A stretch of DNA of 27,516 nucleotides from a virus: positions 1 through 27,516 of IMG/VR virus record IMGVR_UViG_3300046012_000214. The stretch is one strand, 5' to 3'. This document shows, one piece after another, positions 1-6,275 of this stretch. Positions within the stretch are counted from its first letter, which is position 1. Every line of letters begins with the position of its first letter. The notes under the pieces are model-generated. The model was not told where the DNA came from and searched no databases. It worked only from the letters and a program-made list of their open reading frames with translations. The position numbers and the translations under genes were made by a program.

Positions 1-508
1 ATGAGGTCGGCACGCCGAAGTGCTCAGCAGCCGTCCGGTAGATGCCGCCTGCATCCAGGAACGCGGTGAGCGCGTCGATGTCGAGAGCGGCCGGAGCGCC
101 GGGCATCCGTTTCTTGGCGCTTGCGTCGGCCATGTTGTCGTCGTGCGATCCGAGGAAGAGATGGTCGGGGTTGACGCACGCGGGGTTGTCGCAACGGTGG
201 CAGACGAAGAGGCCGTCGGCGATAGGTCCGTGGCGTAGCTCGTACGAGAGCCGATGCGCCTTGACGTGGCCTTCGCCACGCGCGCCTCGTTGGAGGCGTC
301 CGTAGCCGCGGTGATCGCGGGAGCCTGTCCACAGCCAGCAGCCGTCGGTCTTGTCGACGCGCGTCCAGAACCGTTCTTCCAGTGATGCGCGGTTGCGGTT
401 GTGGCCGGAGACGTACTTGCGAGGCTCGCCTTTGACGATGCCGAGGGTGTGCCAGTTGCGTGTTGCGATCGGTGTCTCTTGACCGCATCCACATGCACAA
501 ATCGCCAT
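1..508 (-). CDS. HNH endonuclease, C-terminus cut by window edge
   Basis: The visible 169 residues start at ATG 508-506 and run off the left edge without a stop. The N-terminus has a Cys cluster (C4, C6, C8). The core (about residues 52-135) is a typical HNH_3-type domain: KAHRLSYE around H85, then C103-H104-x-C106, C111, N113, H116 and N125, followed by a basic KKR. These are the metal-binding and beta-beta-alpha active-site residues of HNH nucleases. The last visible part (GGIYRTAAEHFGVPTS) looks like a small DNA-binding helix-turn-helix, as found in phage homing-type HNH enzymes. By family it would make double-strand breaks and may be a selfish element; target unknown. No Shine-Dalgarno is visible, and a -10-like TATGCT lies 6 nt before the ATG, so the mRNA may be leaderless. 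Family is clear; role is inferred. Confidence 0.88.
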   Translation of the reverse strand, partial: MAICACGCGQETPIATRNWHTLGIVKGEPRKYVSGHNRNRASLEERFWTRVDKTDGCWLWTGSRDHRGYGRLQRGARGEGHVKAHRLSYELRHGPIADGLFVCHRCDNPACVNPDHLFLGSHDDNMADASAKKRMPGAPAALDIDALTAFLDAGGIYRTAAEHFGVPTS

Positions 509-520
509 AGCGTGAGCATA
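506..520 (-). promoter_or_regulatory. Candidate -10 box and leaderless start before the HNH gene
   Basis: On the minus strand TATGCT (520-515) is followed by CACGCT and then the ATG of the HNH gene. The 6-nt distance from -10 to ATG equals that of the early promoter near 6282. CACGCTA (514-508) matches the half-site of the operators at 6276-6360. No good -35 hexamer is seen 16-18 nt upstream. Weak but suggestive. Confidence 0.3.
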
Positions 521-548
521 CCGCAATACAGCACTGACAGCGTGATGT

Positions 549-704
549 TCATTCGCCCCTCGCGAGTTTTCGAGTCCCGTTCAGAGCGCATTTCAGCCGG
601 AAGGCGTCGAGATATCCACGACCACGGTAGAAGTTCTCGGCCGCGATGTGCAGCCTCGCTAGCGCGTCTTTCAACTCCTGCTCCTTGGGTGGTTCAGTCT
701 TCAT
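549..704 (-). CDS. Small basic protein, 51 aa, unknown
   Basis: A 51-aa ORF whose ATG (704-702) overlaps the TAA stop of the upstream 93-aa gene as TAATG, the coupling geometry used elsewhere in this operon. The sequence is charged, with a helical stretch (KEQELKDALARLHIAAENFY) followed by a basic, aromatic tail. It has no Cys and no membrane segment. No family recognised. It is the last gene of the coupled early series; about 40 nt then separate it from the HNH gene. Supported by overlap geometry and codon pattern rather than homology. Confidence 0.6.
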   Translation of the reverse strand: MKTEPPKEQELKDALARLHIAAENFYRGRGYLDAFRLKCALNGTRKLARGE

Positions 705-985
705 TAGAGGTCGATATCCGCCAGGAGACGATCGAACTTGGCAGCGACATCGCGGAGGCGCTCGATGCGTCCACGGATCGCAGAAGACGCTTCTGGCCTC
801 GGAATCTGCTCAGATACCTCCTGCCGCGCGTACTGATTCAGCACGGAATCGAGGCGATCCGCGAACCCCATTACGATCTTCTCGAACCGCTCCAACTCGG
901 TATCGAAGTCCGAGAGGACAGTCGCCTTGGGCGACTTTGCCGAGGCGTCATAGGCGTCGTGAGACGCTGTTGCGTAGCTTTCCAT
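704..985 (-). CDS. 93-aa helical protein, paralogue of the gene at 4139-4420
   Basis: Starts at ATG 985-983, with AAAGGAG about 6-7 nt upstream deciding the start. Residues after about 20 are strongly helical and coiled-coil-like: LSDFDTELERFEKIVMGFADRL, a variable middle, then RGRIERLRDVAAKFDRLLADIDL to the end. The gene at 4139-4420 encodes a protein of exactly the same length, similar over most of that length (roughly three quarters of the C-terminal 70 residues identical by eye); the first 20 residues differ. Function unknown. The heptad-like pattern suggests oligomerisation, and two copies could form hetero-oligomers. It is followed in TAATG overlap by a 51-aa gene. Confidence 0.8.
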   Translation of the reverse strand: MESYATASHDAYDASAKSPKATVLSDFDTELERFEKIVMGFADRLDSVLNQYARQEVSEQIPRPEASSAIRGRIERLRDVAAKFDRLLADIDL

Positions 986-1028
986 CAGGCACTCCTTTCG
1001 TAGATATGAAGGAACTGGAACAGCGAAG

Positions 1029-1274
1029 TCATGACGCAGCTCCAAGCTCGGCGAGGCGTGCGTTCGGGTGCGCGGCTGTGAAGTCGTCGAGCGCCGCCCG
1101 GTATCCGCGCTCGGTCGCTGGTGTGAGCCGCTTCCGCTTGTACAGGATGTAGGTGGCCGAGGCCCGCGCGAGCGTGATGTCCGGGTTCGAGAGCGTCGTC
1201 GCCAAGCTCACGCGTTGTTCGAGCGTGCGTACGAGCTCCGTACCAGCCTGCGGCGGGATTTGGTCGCGACTCAT
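1029..1274 (-). CDS. Small early protein, 81 aa, unknown
   Basis: ATG 1274-1272 overlaps the TGA of the upstream gene (ATGA), so translation is probably coupled. The 81-residue product is mixed helical, with a conserved-looking middle (ARASATYILYKRKRLTPATERGYRAALDDF) rich in Arg, Lys and Tyr. No Cys motif and no membrane segment. The gap to the next gene (986-1028) contains only that gene's ribosome binding site. No family recognised; it could be a small DNA-binding or host-takeover protein, but nothing proves this. Confidence 0.7.
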   Translation of the reverse strand: MSRDQIPPQAGTELVRTLEQRVSLATTLSNPDITLARASATYILYKRKRLTPATERGYRAALDDFTAAHPNARLAELGAAS

Positions 1275-1606
1275 GCTTCCGGCCCAAAGATCGCGCTGGT
1301 CATACTTCGACGTTCCTCATCGGTCTGCGGCCCGCCGATGGCCGCACGGTTGATGTCTCGACCCTCGACGAGAGCCTGGGCCTTGCGGGCGTGAATGTGG
1401 ACGCACCAGTAGAGGTAGTCGTCCATCGTCGTCGGGTCGGCGTCGAGCAGCGCGCGCGACTTGTCGGTCAGACGAAGCTCCTGCTCCAGGAAGCCGCCCT
1501 CGCGCAATTCGGCGATCAGTTCCTCGCGCGTCTGCTCCTGCGGCGCCGCCGAGCGCCTCCGCAAAAGCGGAGACCAGCGCGTGATTCTCAGCCCGCCCTC
1601 AGCCAT
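1271..1606 (-). CDS. Early protein, 111 aa, unknown
   Basis: Starts at ATG 1606-1604 and overlaps the upstream gene by 8 nt in the sequence ATGGCTGA, a junction also seen at 2143-2150 and 2252-2259. The longer upstream reading in this frame would run through the Cys-rich end of the upstream gene, so this start is preferred. The protein opens with MAEGGLRITRW and a basic patch, has a helical middle with many Glu and Leu, then MDDYLYWCVHIHARKAQALVEG and ends acidic. Not recognised. Ends in a 4-nt ATGA overlap with the next gene. Confidence 0.7.
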   Translation of the reverse strand: MAEGGLRITRWSPLLRRRSAAPQEQTREELIAELREGGFLEQELRLTDKSRALLDADPTTMDDYLYWCVHIHARKAQALVEGRDINRAAIGGPQTDEERRSMTSAIFGPEA

Positions 1607-2150
1607 CGAGAGCCTCTTTTGCGATCGTGGTTGCGTGCCCGTAGCCGTACTCGCAGCGGAGATCGCACTGCTCGCATCGCGTCTGTCCACCCAGCCACTT
1701 GAATCTGCCGCCGCAGGGGCAGCGACCATCACGTATGAGCTTCAGCGCGTGCCCGAGGCGCTCAATCCGACGACCCTGCGACCGGATCACTTCCTCGTCG
1801 GTTAGCGAGATTTCTTGGGCTGGTTGCCTACCCTGGCGCTCTCCCACGGATCTGTGGCTCGTCGGATTGTCTGAGCCCGACGACAACCTCCCCGCGGCAC
1901 TCGACTCCAGCCCAAGCTTGATGAACCAAGCGTGCTCTACCGCTCGACCTGGCGTGCTACCCCAGAAGCTCTCCGCAAAGGCTGCGTCGGCCTCCTCCTT
2001 CGAAAGGAATTGGGCTGCCTCGTTTGCGTCCGACACCCATGCTCCGTGACCCATGTGGGAGGTTCCGTCCCAGTAGAGCGGCGGGATGTGTCCTTCCGGT
2101 TGGCCGCGCTCGATCAACCAGAAGAACTCACCAGACGGCTTCTCAGCCAC
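1599..2150 (-). CDS. 183-aa protein with C-terminal zinc ribbon, unknown
   Basis: Starts at GTG 2150-2148, preceded by a strong AGGAGG with 5-nt spacing. Two parts are visible. Residues 1-80 are aromatic and Gly-rich (FFWLIERGQPEG, YWDGTSHMGHGAWVSDANEA), resembling small phage proteins that summarise a display-type fold but with no named family. After a Ser-rich linker, residues from about 115 have a helix and then CPCGG ... CEQC ... C, a likely zinc ribbon in the last 40 residues. It may bind nucleic acid or protein; function unknown. It overlaps both neighbours by 8 nt. Confidence 0.75.
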   Translation of the reverse strand: MAEKPSGEFFWLIERGQPEGHIPPLYWDGTSHMGHGAWVSDANEAAQFLSKEEADAAFAESFWGSTPGRAVEHAWFIKLGLESSAAGRLSSGSDNPTSHRSVGERQGRQPAQEISLTDEEVIRSQGRRIERLGHALKLIRDGRCPCGGRFKWLGGQTRCEQCDLRCEYGYGHATTIAKEALDG

Positions 2151-2259
2151 GCGGGCCTCCTCTAGCGGCTAGCCAGTTGGCGAACGCATTGCCTACCGGG
2201 CCAACAAGAAACGCCTCGGCCTTGGCCCGACGAAGGAACTCCCACAGCGACTCAGCCAC
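2143..2259 (-). CDS. Micro-gene, 38 aa, unknown
   Basis: A 38-aa ORF from GTG 2259-2257 to TGA 2145-2143. Both ends overlap their neighbours in the same 8-nt sequence GTGGCTGA, and both it and the next product start M-A-E. A G-rich stretch (GGGGGAG) lies just upstream of the GTG, and the next gene's AGGAGG lies inside this ORF near its end. The peptide is a single probable amphipathic helix (SLWEFLRRAKAEAFLVGPVG) with Arg and Gly at the end. Unknown; real translation is likely from the overlap geometry, not from homology. Confidence 0.5.
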   Translation of the reverse strand: MAESLWEFLRRAKAEAFLVGPVGNAFANWLAARGGPRG

Positions 2260-2590
2260 GTCTCCCCCTGGCCGCGACAGACACGGTTACCTCTACGATC
2301 TCGCCGCGTTCCCCCGTCCATTCCTCGATCACGCCAGCGCAGTGAGCGGCCATCGCCCGCGAACTGATCGGTTCGTCCTTCCAGCGCGTGACCGTTCCGC
2401 GAGTGATCTTCACGCCGTACGCGGGTGCTTTCCACGCTGCCACACGCCCGCAGGTCTGGCATTCGGCGTCGTTGCTGCCGAAGATCACCTGCGGTTCGCA
2501 GGGCCAATTGCCGTATTCGTCCGGGCCGTTCCCGCATTCGGAGTGATCGAACGCTTCGCGACGGGCGTCTGCGAACAGCGAGCCAGTCAC
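2252..2590 (-). CDS. 112-aa Cys-containing early protein, unknown
   Basis: GTG 2590-2588 overlaps the upstream stop as GTGA, which selects this start over one further upstream at 2656. The sequence has Cys residues in the order C-x13-C-x13-C-x2-C (HSEC, WPCEP, ECQTC), compatible with a structural zinc site in the first half. The second half looks beta-rich (YGVKITRGTVTRWKDEPI, EIVEVTVSVAARG). Its fold may be a small treble-clef or ribbon type, but no family is recognised. Ends in the 8-nt GTGGCTGA overlap with the 38-aa gene. Confidence 0.65.
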   Translation of the reverse strand: MTGSLFADARREAFDHSECGNGPDEYGNWPCEPQVIFGSNDAECQTCGRVAAWKAPAYGVKITRGTVTRWKDEPISSRAMAAHCAGVIEEWTGERGEIVEVTVSVAARGRRG

Positions 2591-2670
2591 GCGAACCTCA
2601 CCGCACTCAAGATCGCGATCCACAACCCGAGGTCGACCGCCGCGACCCACAGCCATATCTTCGGCGTCAT
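2587..2670 (-). CDS. Membrane micropeptide, 27 aa
   Basis: ATG 2670-2668 overlaps the TGA of the preceding 34-aa ORF (ATGA), and its own stop overlaps the GTG of the next gene (GTGA). The 27 residues are almost one hydrophobic helix (IWLWVAAVDLGLWIAIL) with Lys before it and Arg after it, so a single membrane span is likely. Too short to assign. It forms a pair with the adjoining 34-aa membrane ORF. Confidence 0.5.
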   Translation of the reverse strand: MTPKIWLWVAAVDLGLWIAILSAVRFA

Positions 2671-2771
2671 CGCGTCCTCCGCGGCCACAACGCCGCCGCC
2701 GCGATCGCGTAGCCCGCCAACGTCACGACGAACGCGCAGAAGACCGGATGGTTCAGAGTCCAGATGATCAC
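2667..2771 (-). CDS. Membrane micropeptide, 34 aa
   Basis: GTG 2771-2769 overlaps the TGA of the upstream 59-aa gene (GTGA), and the ORF ends in ATGA with the 27-aa ORF. The sequence begins with a hydrophobic, Trp-containing segment, continues as FCAFVVTLAGYAIAAAALW and ends PRRTR, a positive cytoplasmic-type tail. One transmembrane helix is likely. No family recognised. The two perfect 4-nt overlaps and membrane character argue against a chance ORF. Confidence 0.5.
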   Translation of the reverse strand: MIIWTLNHPVFCAFVVTLAGYAIAAAALWPRRTR

Positions 2772-2947
2772 GAACGCAGCTCCGCAAGCTGCTCAACGAT
2801 CCGTTCGCGCCACACCCGTAGGCGACGGCGGCGCGCCTGGCGCTGAAGCTCGTCGACGACGAAGCCCTCGCCGAGCCTGTCGAGCGCTCGATCTGTCGCG
2901 GCGAGTTCCTCATCGAGAGTCTCGACGGTGGCGAACGGGAAGATCAT
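2768..2947 (-). CDS. 59-aa charged helical protein
   Basis: ATG 2947-2945 overlaps the TGA of the ATPase gene (ATGA), favouring this start over one at 2986. After MIFPFATVETLDEEL the protein is a continuous charged helix rich in Arg, Glu, Leu and Ala (VVDELQRQARRRRLRVWRER), probably coiled-coil and possibly nucleic-acid binding because of the Arg cluster. Directly downstream of the ATPase, so it could be an accessory factor; this is inference from position only. Confidence 0.65.
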   Translation of the reverse strand: MIFPFATVETLDEELAATDRALDRLGEGFVVDELQRQARRRRLRVWRERIVEQLAELRS

Positions 2948-3957
2948 GCGGCCGCTCCGACACGCTCGACCTGACCCTGCAGCCACGCGATGTGTTTGGC
3001 GGGCTCTGCCCAGTGCGAAATCTTGTTCCTCGCAATCGCCGACTCGATCGCGTCGCGGTTCTCGTCTGTCGCGACAGACAGCAGTTGGTCGGTCAACTCG
3101 GCGATCGTCTGATCGGTGTCGACGCCAACATCAGCGGCTACCGGATCTGTGCCGGTCTCCGCCGCCGGCTCGGGCTGCGCAGCTGCGGCGCCGCGAGCCC
3201 GAGCAGGCGACGTGCCGCCAGCCGCCCATGCGGCCAACTCTGCGCCCATCGCCGACGTGATCGGCGTGCCCTTCGGAAAGAACGGGCGGTGTTGCTCCTG
3301 CAGCTTGATCCGCCGCGGCACGCCCGGCGCGTCAGCCGTCAGGAGGAACGACACCGTCAGCTCATACGGAAGGTTCTTCTCGCAGATCGGCACCCAGCCG
3401 TCCGCGCCGATGCGGGATTGCTTCGGCCTGACGACCGTCTTGCCGCCTTCCTTGACGATCTCGATCTTCTCCTCAGCCCGGAAGCAGAGGATCAAGTGCG
3501 AGCGCAGCTGTAGCAGCCGGTTCACGAACTGCTTGTGCGACTTCTTCGGCTTGATCCACGCGGCGAACGTGAGCGCTTCTCGGCGCTTCCAGTCTTCGCC
3601 GGCCATCCGCGTGAGCTCTTCCTCGTGCCAGTCGAGCAGTCCCCCTTCGCCGGCGTGCTCATGCGAGGCGGAATCGACGACAACGACGGGATAGCCGGCG
3701 GTGTCGGCAGCGACAATGGCGTCGAGGTACGACTCAGGCCGGAACGGAGCTGTTAGATCGGCATGGTCGAAGTCGAAGTCGTCGGCGTAGTGCTTCGCGC
3801 GTCCGGCCTCGGTGTCGATCACGGCGAAGCGGTTCCCGCCTGCCAGCCCCTTCGCTAGCTCGAACGCCGACATCGTCTTGCCGGACCCTGTGCCGCCGGC
3901 GAGTCCGATGAGCAGCGGCACGTTCTCTCGCTTTGCAGGCCGGAACTCGTAGCTCAA
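2944..3957 (-). CDS. Sak4/RecA-like P-loop ATPase, recombination
   Basis: A 337-aa protein with Walker A GGTGSGKT (residues 21-28), an early acidic VIDTEAGRA segment (about 46-54) and Walker B VVVVDSASHE (about 91-100, D95). This layout is that of phage AAA_24/Sak4-type proteins, RecA-core ATPases that promote single-strand annealing. The C-terminus after about 250 is a low-complexity Ala/Pro/Glu linker followed by a helical tail, which often mediates SSB contacts in such proteins. The start is TTG 3957-3955 in a TTGA overlap with the upstream stop, backed by AGGAG 8 nt upstream. With the exonuclease at 4467-5342 it makes a plausible recombination module. Sak4 identity is my best family call; another phage AAA ATPase is possible. 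Confidence 0.8.
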   Translation of the reverse strand: MSYEFRPAKRENVPLLIGLAGGTGSGKTMSAFELAKGLAGGNRFAVIDTEAGRAKHYADDFDFDHADLTAPFRPESYLDAIVAADTAGYPVVVVDSASHEHAGEGGLLDWHEEELTRMAGEDWKRREALTFAAWIKPKKSHKQFVNRLLQLRSHLILCFRAEEKIEIVKEGGKTVVRPKQSRIGADGWVPICEKNLPYELTVSFLLTADAPGVPRRIKLQEQHRPFFPKGTPITSAMGAELAAWAAGGTSPARARGAAAAQPEPAAETGTDPVAADVGVDTDQTIAELTDQLLSVATDENRDAIESAIARNKISHWAEPAKHIAWLQGQVERVGAAA

Positions 3958-4139
3958 AGGACGTTCTCCTCAACGAGATCGACGGGCGGCCCCCAGACCG
4001 CGCCTGGATCGTCCCGCTTCGCGAGCTCGGCGCGACCGTCCGGGTAGACCCGGACAAGGTAGGTCCGGTCAACGTTCACGAAGAGCCGGTACGGCTGATC
4101 CGTCACGCTCCGCGGCGGGATGTGAGTGCGCCCTTCCAC
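3954..4139 (-). CDS. 61-aa early protein, unknown
   Basis: GTG 4139-4137 shares its last base pair with the TAG of the 93-aa gene (TAGTG). Its stop overlaps the TTG of the ATPase gene (TTGA), and it carries that gene's AGGAG site. The product looks like a small beta protein (YRLFVNVDRTYLVRVYPDGRAELAKRDD). No family recognised. Placement between the helical paralogue and the ATPase suggests membership of the recombination operon only by context. Confidence 0.65.
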   Translation of the reverse strand: MEGRTHIPPRSVTDQPYRLFVNVDRTYLVRVYPDGRAELAKRDDPGAVWGPPVDLVEENVL

Positions 4140-4420
4140 TACAGGTCGATGTCCGCCAGGATGCGATCGAACTTGGCAGCAACGTCGCGCAGACGGTCGA
4201 TGCGACCCCGAACATGAGAGGACGCCTCGGGGCGCGGTTCGCTCCCCGCTACTTGCTCCCGGGCGTACTGATTTAGCACGGGATCAAGCCGGTCTGCGAA
4301 CCCCATGACGAGCTTCTCGAACCGCTCCAACTCCCTGTCGAAGTCCTCCAGAACAGCGATGCGCGTCGGCACATCTGAGGTCGTGTATTCAGGCTCGTAA
4401 GCCTTAGATGGGTAGTCCAT
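4139..4420 (-). CDS. 93-aa helical protein, paralogue of the gene at 704-985
   Basis: Starts at ATG 4420-4418 with AAGGAG 4 nt upstream. Residues from about 24 run LEDFDRELERFEKLVMGFADRL, then a variable linker, then RGRIDRLRDVAAKFDRILADIDL at the C-terminus, nearly the same as the gene 3.4 kb to the left. DNA similarity extends to the stop codon (for example 4143-4183 against 709-749). The strongly amphipathic, Glu/Arg-rich pattern suggests a coiled coil. It lies between the exonuclease and the ATPase; function unknown. Confidence 0.8.
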   Translation of the reverse strand: MDYPSKAYEPEYTTSDVPTRIAVLEDFDRELERFEKLVMGFADRLDPVLNQYAREQVAGSEPRPEASSHVRGRIDRLRDVAAKFDRILADIDL

Positions 4421-4466
4421 TACGCGCTCCTTCTGTAGATGTGAACGCACTCACACAGCGAGCCAG

Positions 4467-5342
4467 TCACGGCTGCGTGCCCTCGCGCTCGAGCCAACGC
4501 GCTTCCTCCCAGCCAGGAAGCTCGGCATAACAGACCTCGGTCGGGTAGCCCTTCCAGCTGCCCGACTCGACACACTCGCGCCAGCGCGCGATCGCGAAGT
4601 CGACCTTCGCCTGCGCCAGGTCGAGCGCGGCCGGCGTGAGCGAGACCACGGACAGCGCGTACGGCGGCGCGATCTCCTGCACAACCCAGCGCCACTGCGC
4701 GACAGCCCCCGTGAGCGCCTCGAGCCCGCGCAGATAGAACGCTGCCTGCAGGTCGTAACCGACGTTGAAAAGAGTCCGCGAGAACGACGCCGGATTCGCG
4801 CTCCTCGAGGTCGTCTTGTAGTCGTCGACCGCTGCGAAGTCGTCGCGCAGCCAATCGAGACGCGCTCGACAGATGACGCCGTGCTCGTCCCAGATCAGGC
4901 TGCGTTCTGCCTGCCCGTCCTGGAAGATCGGCGGGCGGGCGTCGAGCGCGTCGAGCTGCTCGCGCGCCGCCGTGACCATTCGCTTCAGGTCTTCCCACTG
5001 GTGAACGAGCAGCGGCTGCAGCCCGGCGGCGTGGGCGGCGTCGCGCTCCTCCTGAGCGACTTTCGTCCGCCAGTCCTTCGCGTCGACGACGACCACGTTC
5101 GCGGCGCCCTCAAGGAGCAAGCTGTGCGCGGCGGTGCCGATGTCGAAGTGTCCGGCCTCTTGGTTCTCGTGCGCAGGGTTCAGTTTCGGATGCGCAGTCC
5201 ACGCGTGCAGCGGCGACTCGTTGATCAGGATCCGCGCGATCGTCGATGTCAGCGACGGCCGATCACACGGATCGCCGAAGTAGGTGTCCGCACCGATGGT
5301 GTAGATGCCCGCGCCGAGGCTCTCGGCGAGATGCTCCGTCAC
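4467..5342 (-). CDS. PDDEXK-type (RecE-like, DUF3799) exonuclease
   Basis: A 291-aa protein with the layout of the PDDEXK_12/DUF3799 family, to which the nuclease part of RecE belongs. An N-terminal INESPLHAW motif (about 41-48) and GTAAHSLLLEG (about 69-79) are followed by a metal centre RARLDWL (D163), DDYKTT (D173/D174, K176) and the GYDLQAAFY helix (about 195-203). These match the D-(D/E)xK and QxxxY signature of lambda-exonuclease-like enzymes. It would resect DNA ends 5' to 3' for annealing by the ATPase encoded two genes on. GTG 5342 overlaps the previous stop (GTGA). The family call is good; strand polarity and partners are inferred. Confidence 0.82.
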   Translation of the reverse strand: MTEHLAESLGAGIYTIGADTYFGDPCDRPSLTSTIARILINESPLHAWTAHPKLNPAHENQEAGHFDIGTAAHSLLLEGAANVVVVDAKDWRTKVAQEERDAAHAAGLQPLLVHQWEDLKRMVTAAREQLDALDARPPIFQDGQAERSLIWDEHGVICRARLDWLRDDFAAVDDYKTTSRSANPASFSRTLFNVGYDLQAAFYLRGLEALTGAVAQWRWVVQEIAPPYALSVVSLTPAALDLAQAKVDFAIARWRECVESGSWKGYPTEVCYAELPGWEEARWLEREGTQP

Positions 5343-5557
5343 CGACCCACCTCTCGCAGAGGTCCGCCGAACATCGCGGTCTCGAGCGCATCGAGCGCTT
5401 CGTTCATCATCCGCACCGAGAGATCGGTGACGGGGTCGATGGGGGCCTCGGCCGCACCGGGGAGAGTGGGTGCGGCCGAGACAGTGTCGTCGCCGACGCT
5501 TGCAGTCATCAGGTTGTGGTCGCAGCCGGCGACGATCTTCAGATGGCGCTCGCTCAC
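5339..5557 (-). CDS. 72-aa early protein, unknown
   Basis: GTG 5557-5555 overlaps the upstream TGA (GTGA) and the gene ends in a GTGA overlap with the exonuclease. The N-terminus (SERHLKIVAGCDHNLM) is followed by an acidic Pro/Ala linker and a C-terminal helix (SVRMMNEALDALETAMFGG). No family recognised. Immediate position before a RecE-like nuclease could mean an accessory role, but the sequence gives no direct hint. Confidence 0.65.
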   Translation of the reverse strand: MSERHLKIVAGCDHNLMTASVGDDTVSAAPTLPGAAEAPIDPVTDLSVRMMNEALDALETAMFGGPLREVGR

Positions 5558-5742
5558 CAGCGCGCCCTCGAGGTCGGGGTGAGGTCGACCATGCCTTCGC
5601 GGGCGCGGATGCGGCGGGCGCGGCGGGAGAGCTCCAGCTCGAACCGCGCCCGCGCGGCGAGCGGCCGGCCGGCGCCGAGCACGATCAGGGCGCCGAGCGC
5701 GAGCACGGGCCAGCCGATGTCGTGCGTCAGATGGTGGATCAC
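5554..5742 (-). CDS. 62-aa single-span membrane protein
   Basis: Starts at GTG 5742-5740, which overlaps the preceding stop (GTGA) and has AGGAG 8 nt upstream. After a short His-rich N-terminus there is one hydrophobic segment (WPVLALGALIVLGAG, about 11-25), then a highly basic tail with many Arg (RARFELELSRRARRIRAR). This suggests an N-out/C-in single-span protein with its charged tail in the cytoplasm. Such small membrane proteins near phage immunity regions sometimes act in superinfection exclusion; that is a guess from context. Confidence 0.6.
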   Translation of the reverse strand: MIHHLTHDIGWPVLALGALIVLGAGRPLAARARFELELSRRARRIRAREGMVDLTPTSRARW

Positions 5743-5888
5743 TGCCCGCTCTCCTGAAACTGGGTAATCACGGTGCCGAGGCCCTGGCCGTGAGCGTGGT
5801 GCGTTGCGATCATCGCGAGGACCGTCAGGGCGGTGACGCCGATGCAGAGCACGAGCACCGTCAGGAGTGCGAGCTCGCTGCGCCTCAC
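5739..5888 (-). CDS. 49-aa membrane micropeptide
   Basis: GTG 5888-5886 overlaps the upstream stop (GTGA), and the TGA 5741-5739 overlaps the next GTG, so the gene sits exactly between coupled neighbours. Residues 6-27 are strongly hydrophobic (LALLTVLVLCIGVTALTVLA), preceded by MRRSE, giving an N-in single span. The tail contains HHAHGQG and ends polar. No family recognised. Supported by two overlaps, a membrane span and the ribosome site of the next gene near its end. Confidence 0.55.
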   Translation of the reverse strand: MRRSELALLTVLVLCIGVTALTVLAMIATHHAHGQGLGTVITQFQESGQ

Positions 5889-5953
5889 GCGGGCACCTCG
5901 TCGCGGTGGCGTTGCTTGTACTCGGTGAGAGCTGCGATCAGCACGTCGACCAT
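5885..5953 (-). CDS. Possible 22-aa leader-type ORF
   Basis: A short ORF (ATG 5953-5951, TGA 5887-5885) with the peptide MVDVLIAALTEYKQRHRDEV plus two residues. It starts 4 nt after the stop of the HTH gene and ends in a GTGA overlap with the 49-aa gene, so it would carry ribosomes from one to the other. No strong Shine-Dalgarno is seen. It may be a real micropeptide or only a translational bridge. Confidence 0.35.
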   Translation of the reverse strand: MVDVLIAALTEYKQRHRDEVPA

Positions 5954-5957
5954 GTCT

Positions 5958-6275
5958 TCAGGCGGCGAGCTCGTGCTCGTTCGGAAAGGGGCTCGGATCG
6001 ATGGACGGATCCAGGAACCACTCGACCTGTCGGCCCGTTGCCTTTCCGATGCTCCGCAGGGTCTCCGCGCGGGGACGGTGTACGGCCTTCTCGAGCTTGA
6101 TCAGGTGCTGGCGCGTGACGCCGCCCATCTCGGCTCCGAGTTGATCGAGGGTGAGTCCCTGCGGCTGCGGTTCGGCTGTCTTGCGGGCGCGCTTGATCCG
6201 GGTCGCGATCAGCTGTGCCGGCGCCTGACGGATGCGCTCCTGCAGTTCCTCGTCGCTCATAACCGGCATTGCCAT
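5958..6275 (-). CDS. Cro/CI-type HTH regulator, first gene of early operon
   Basis: A 105-aa protein with an XRE-type helix-turn-helix: the domain runs about residues 24-92 with LTLDQLGAEMGGVTRQHLIKLE as the recognition region and the later GKATGRQVEWFLDP helix common in phage repressors. The ATG (6275-6273) lies 6 nt after a TATAAA -10 box, so transcript start and start codon probably coincide (leaderless), as for lambda cI from PRM. The operator-like palindrome 6276-6293 abuts the ATG, implying autoregulation. As it heads the early operon it takes the Cro position, but it could be the maintenance repressor; the sequence cannot decide. Confidence 0.85.
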   Translation of the reverse strand: MAMPVMSDEELQERIRQAPAQLIATRIKRARKTAEPQPQGLTLDQLGAEMGGVTRQHLIKLEKAVHRPRAETLRSIGKATGRQVEWFLDPSIDPSPFPNEHELAA

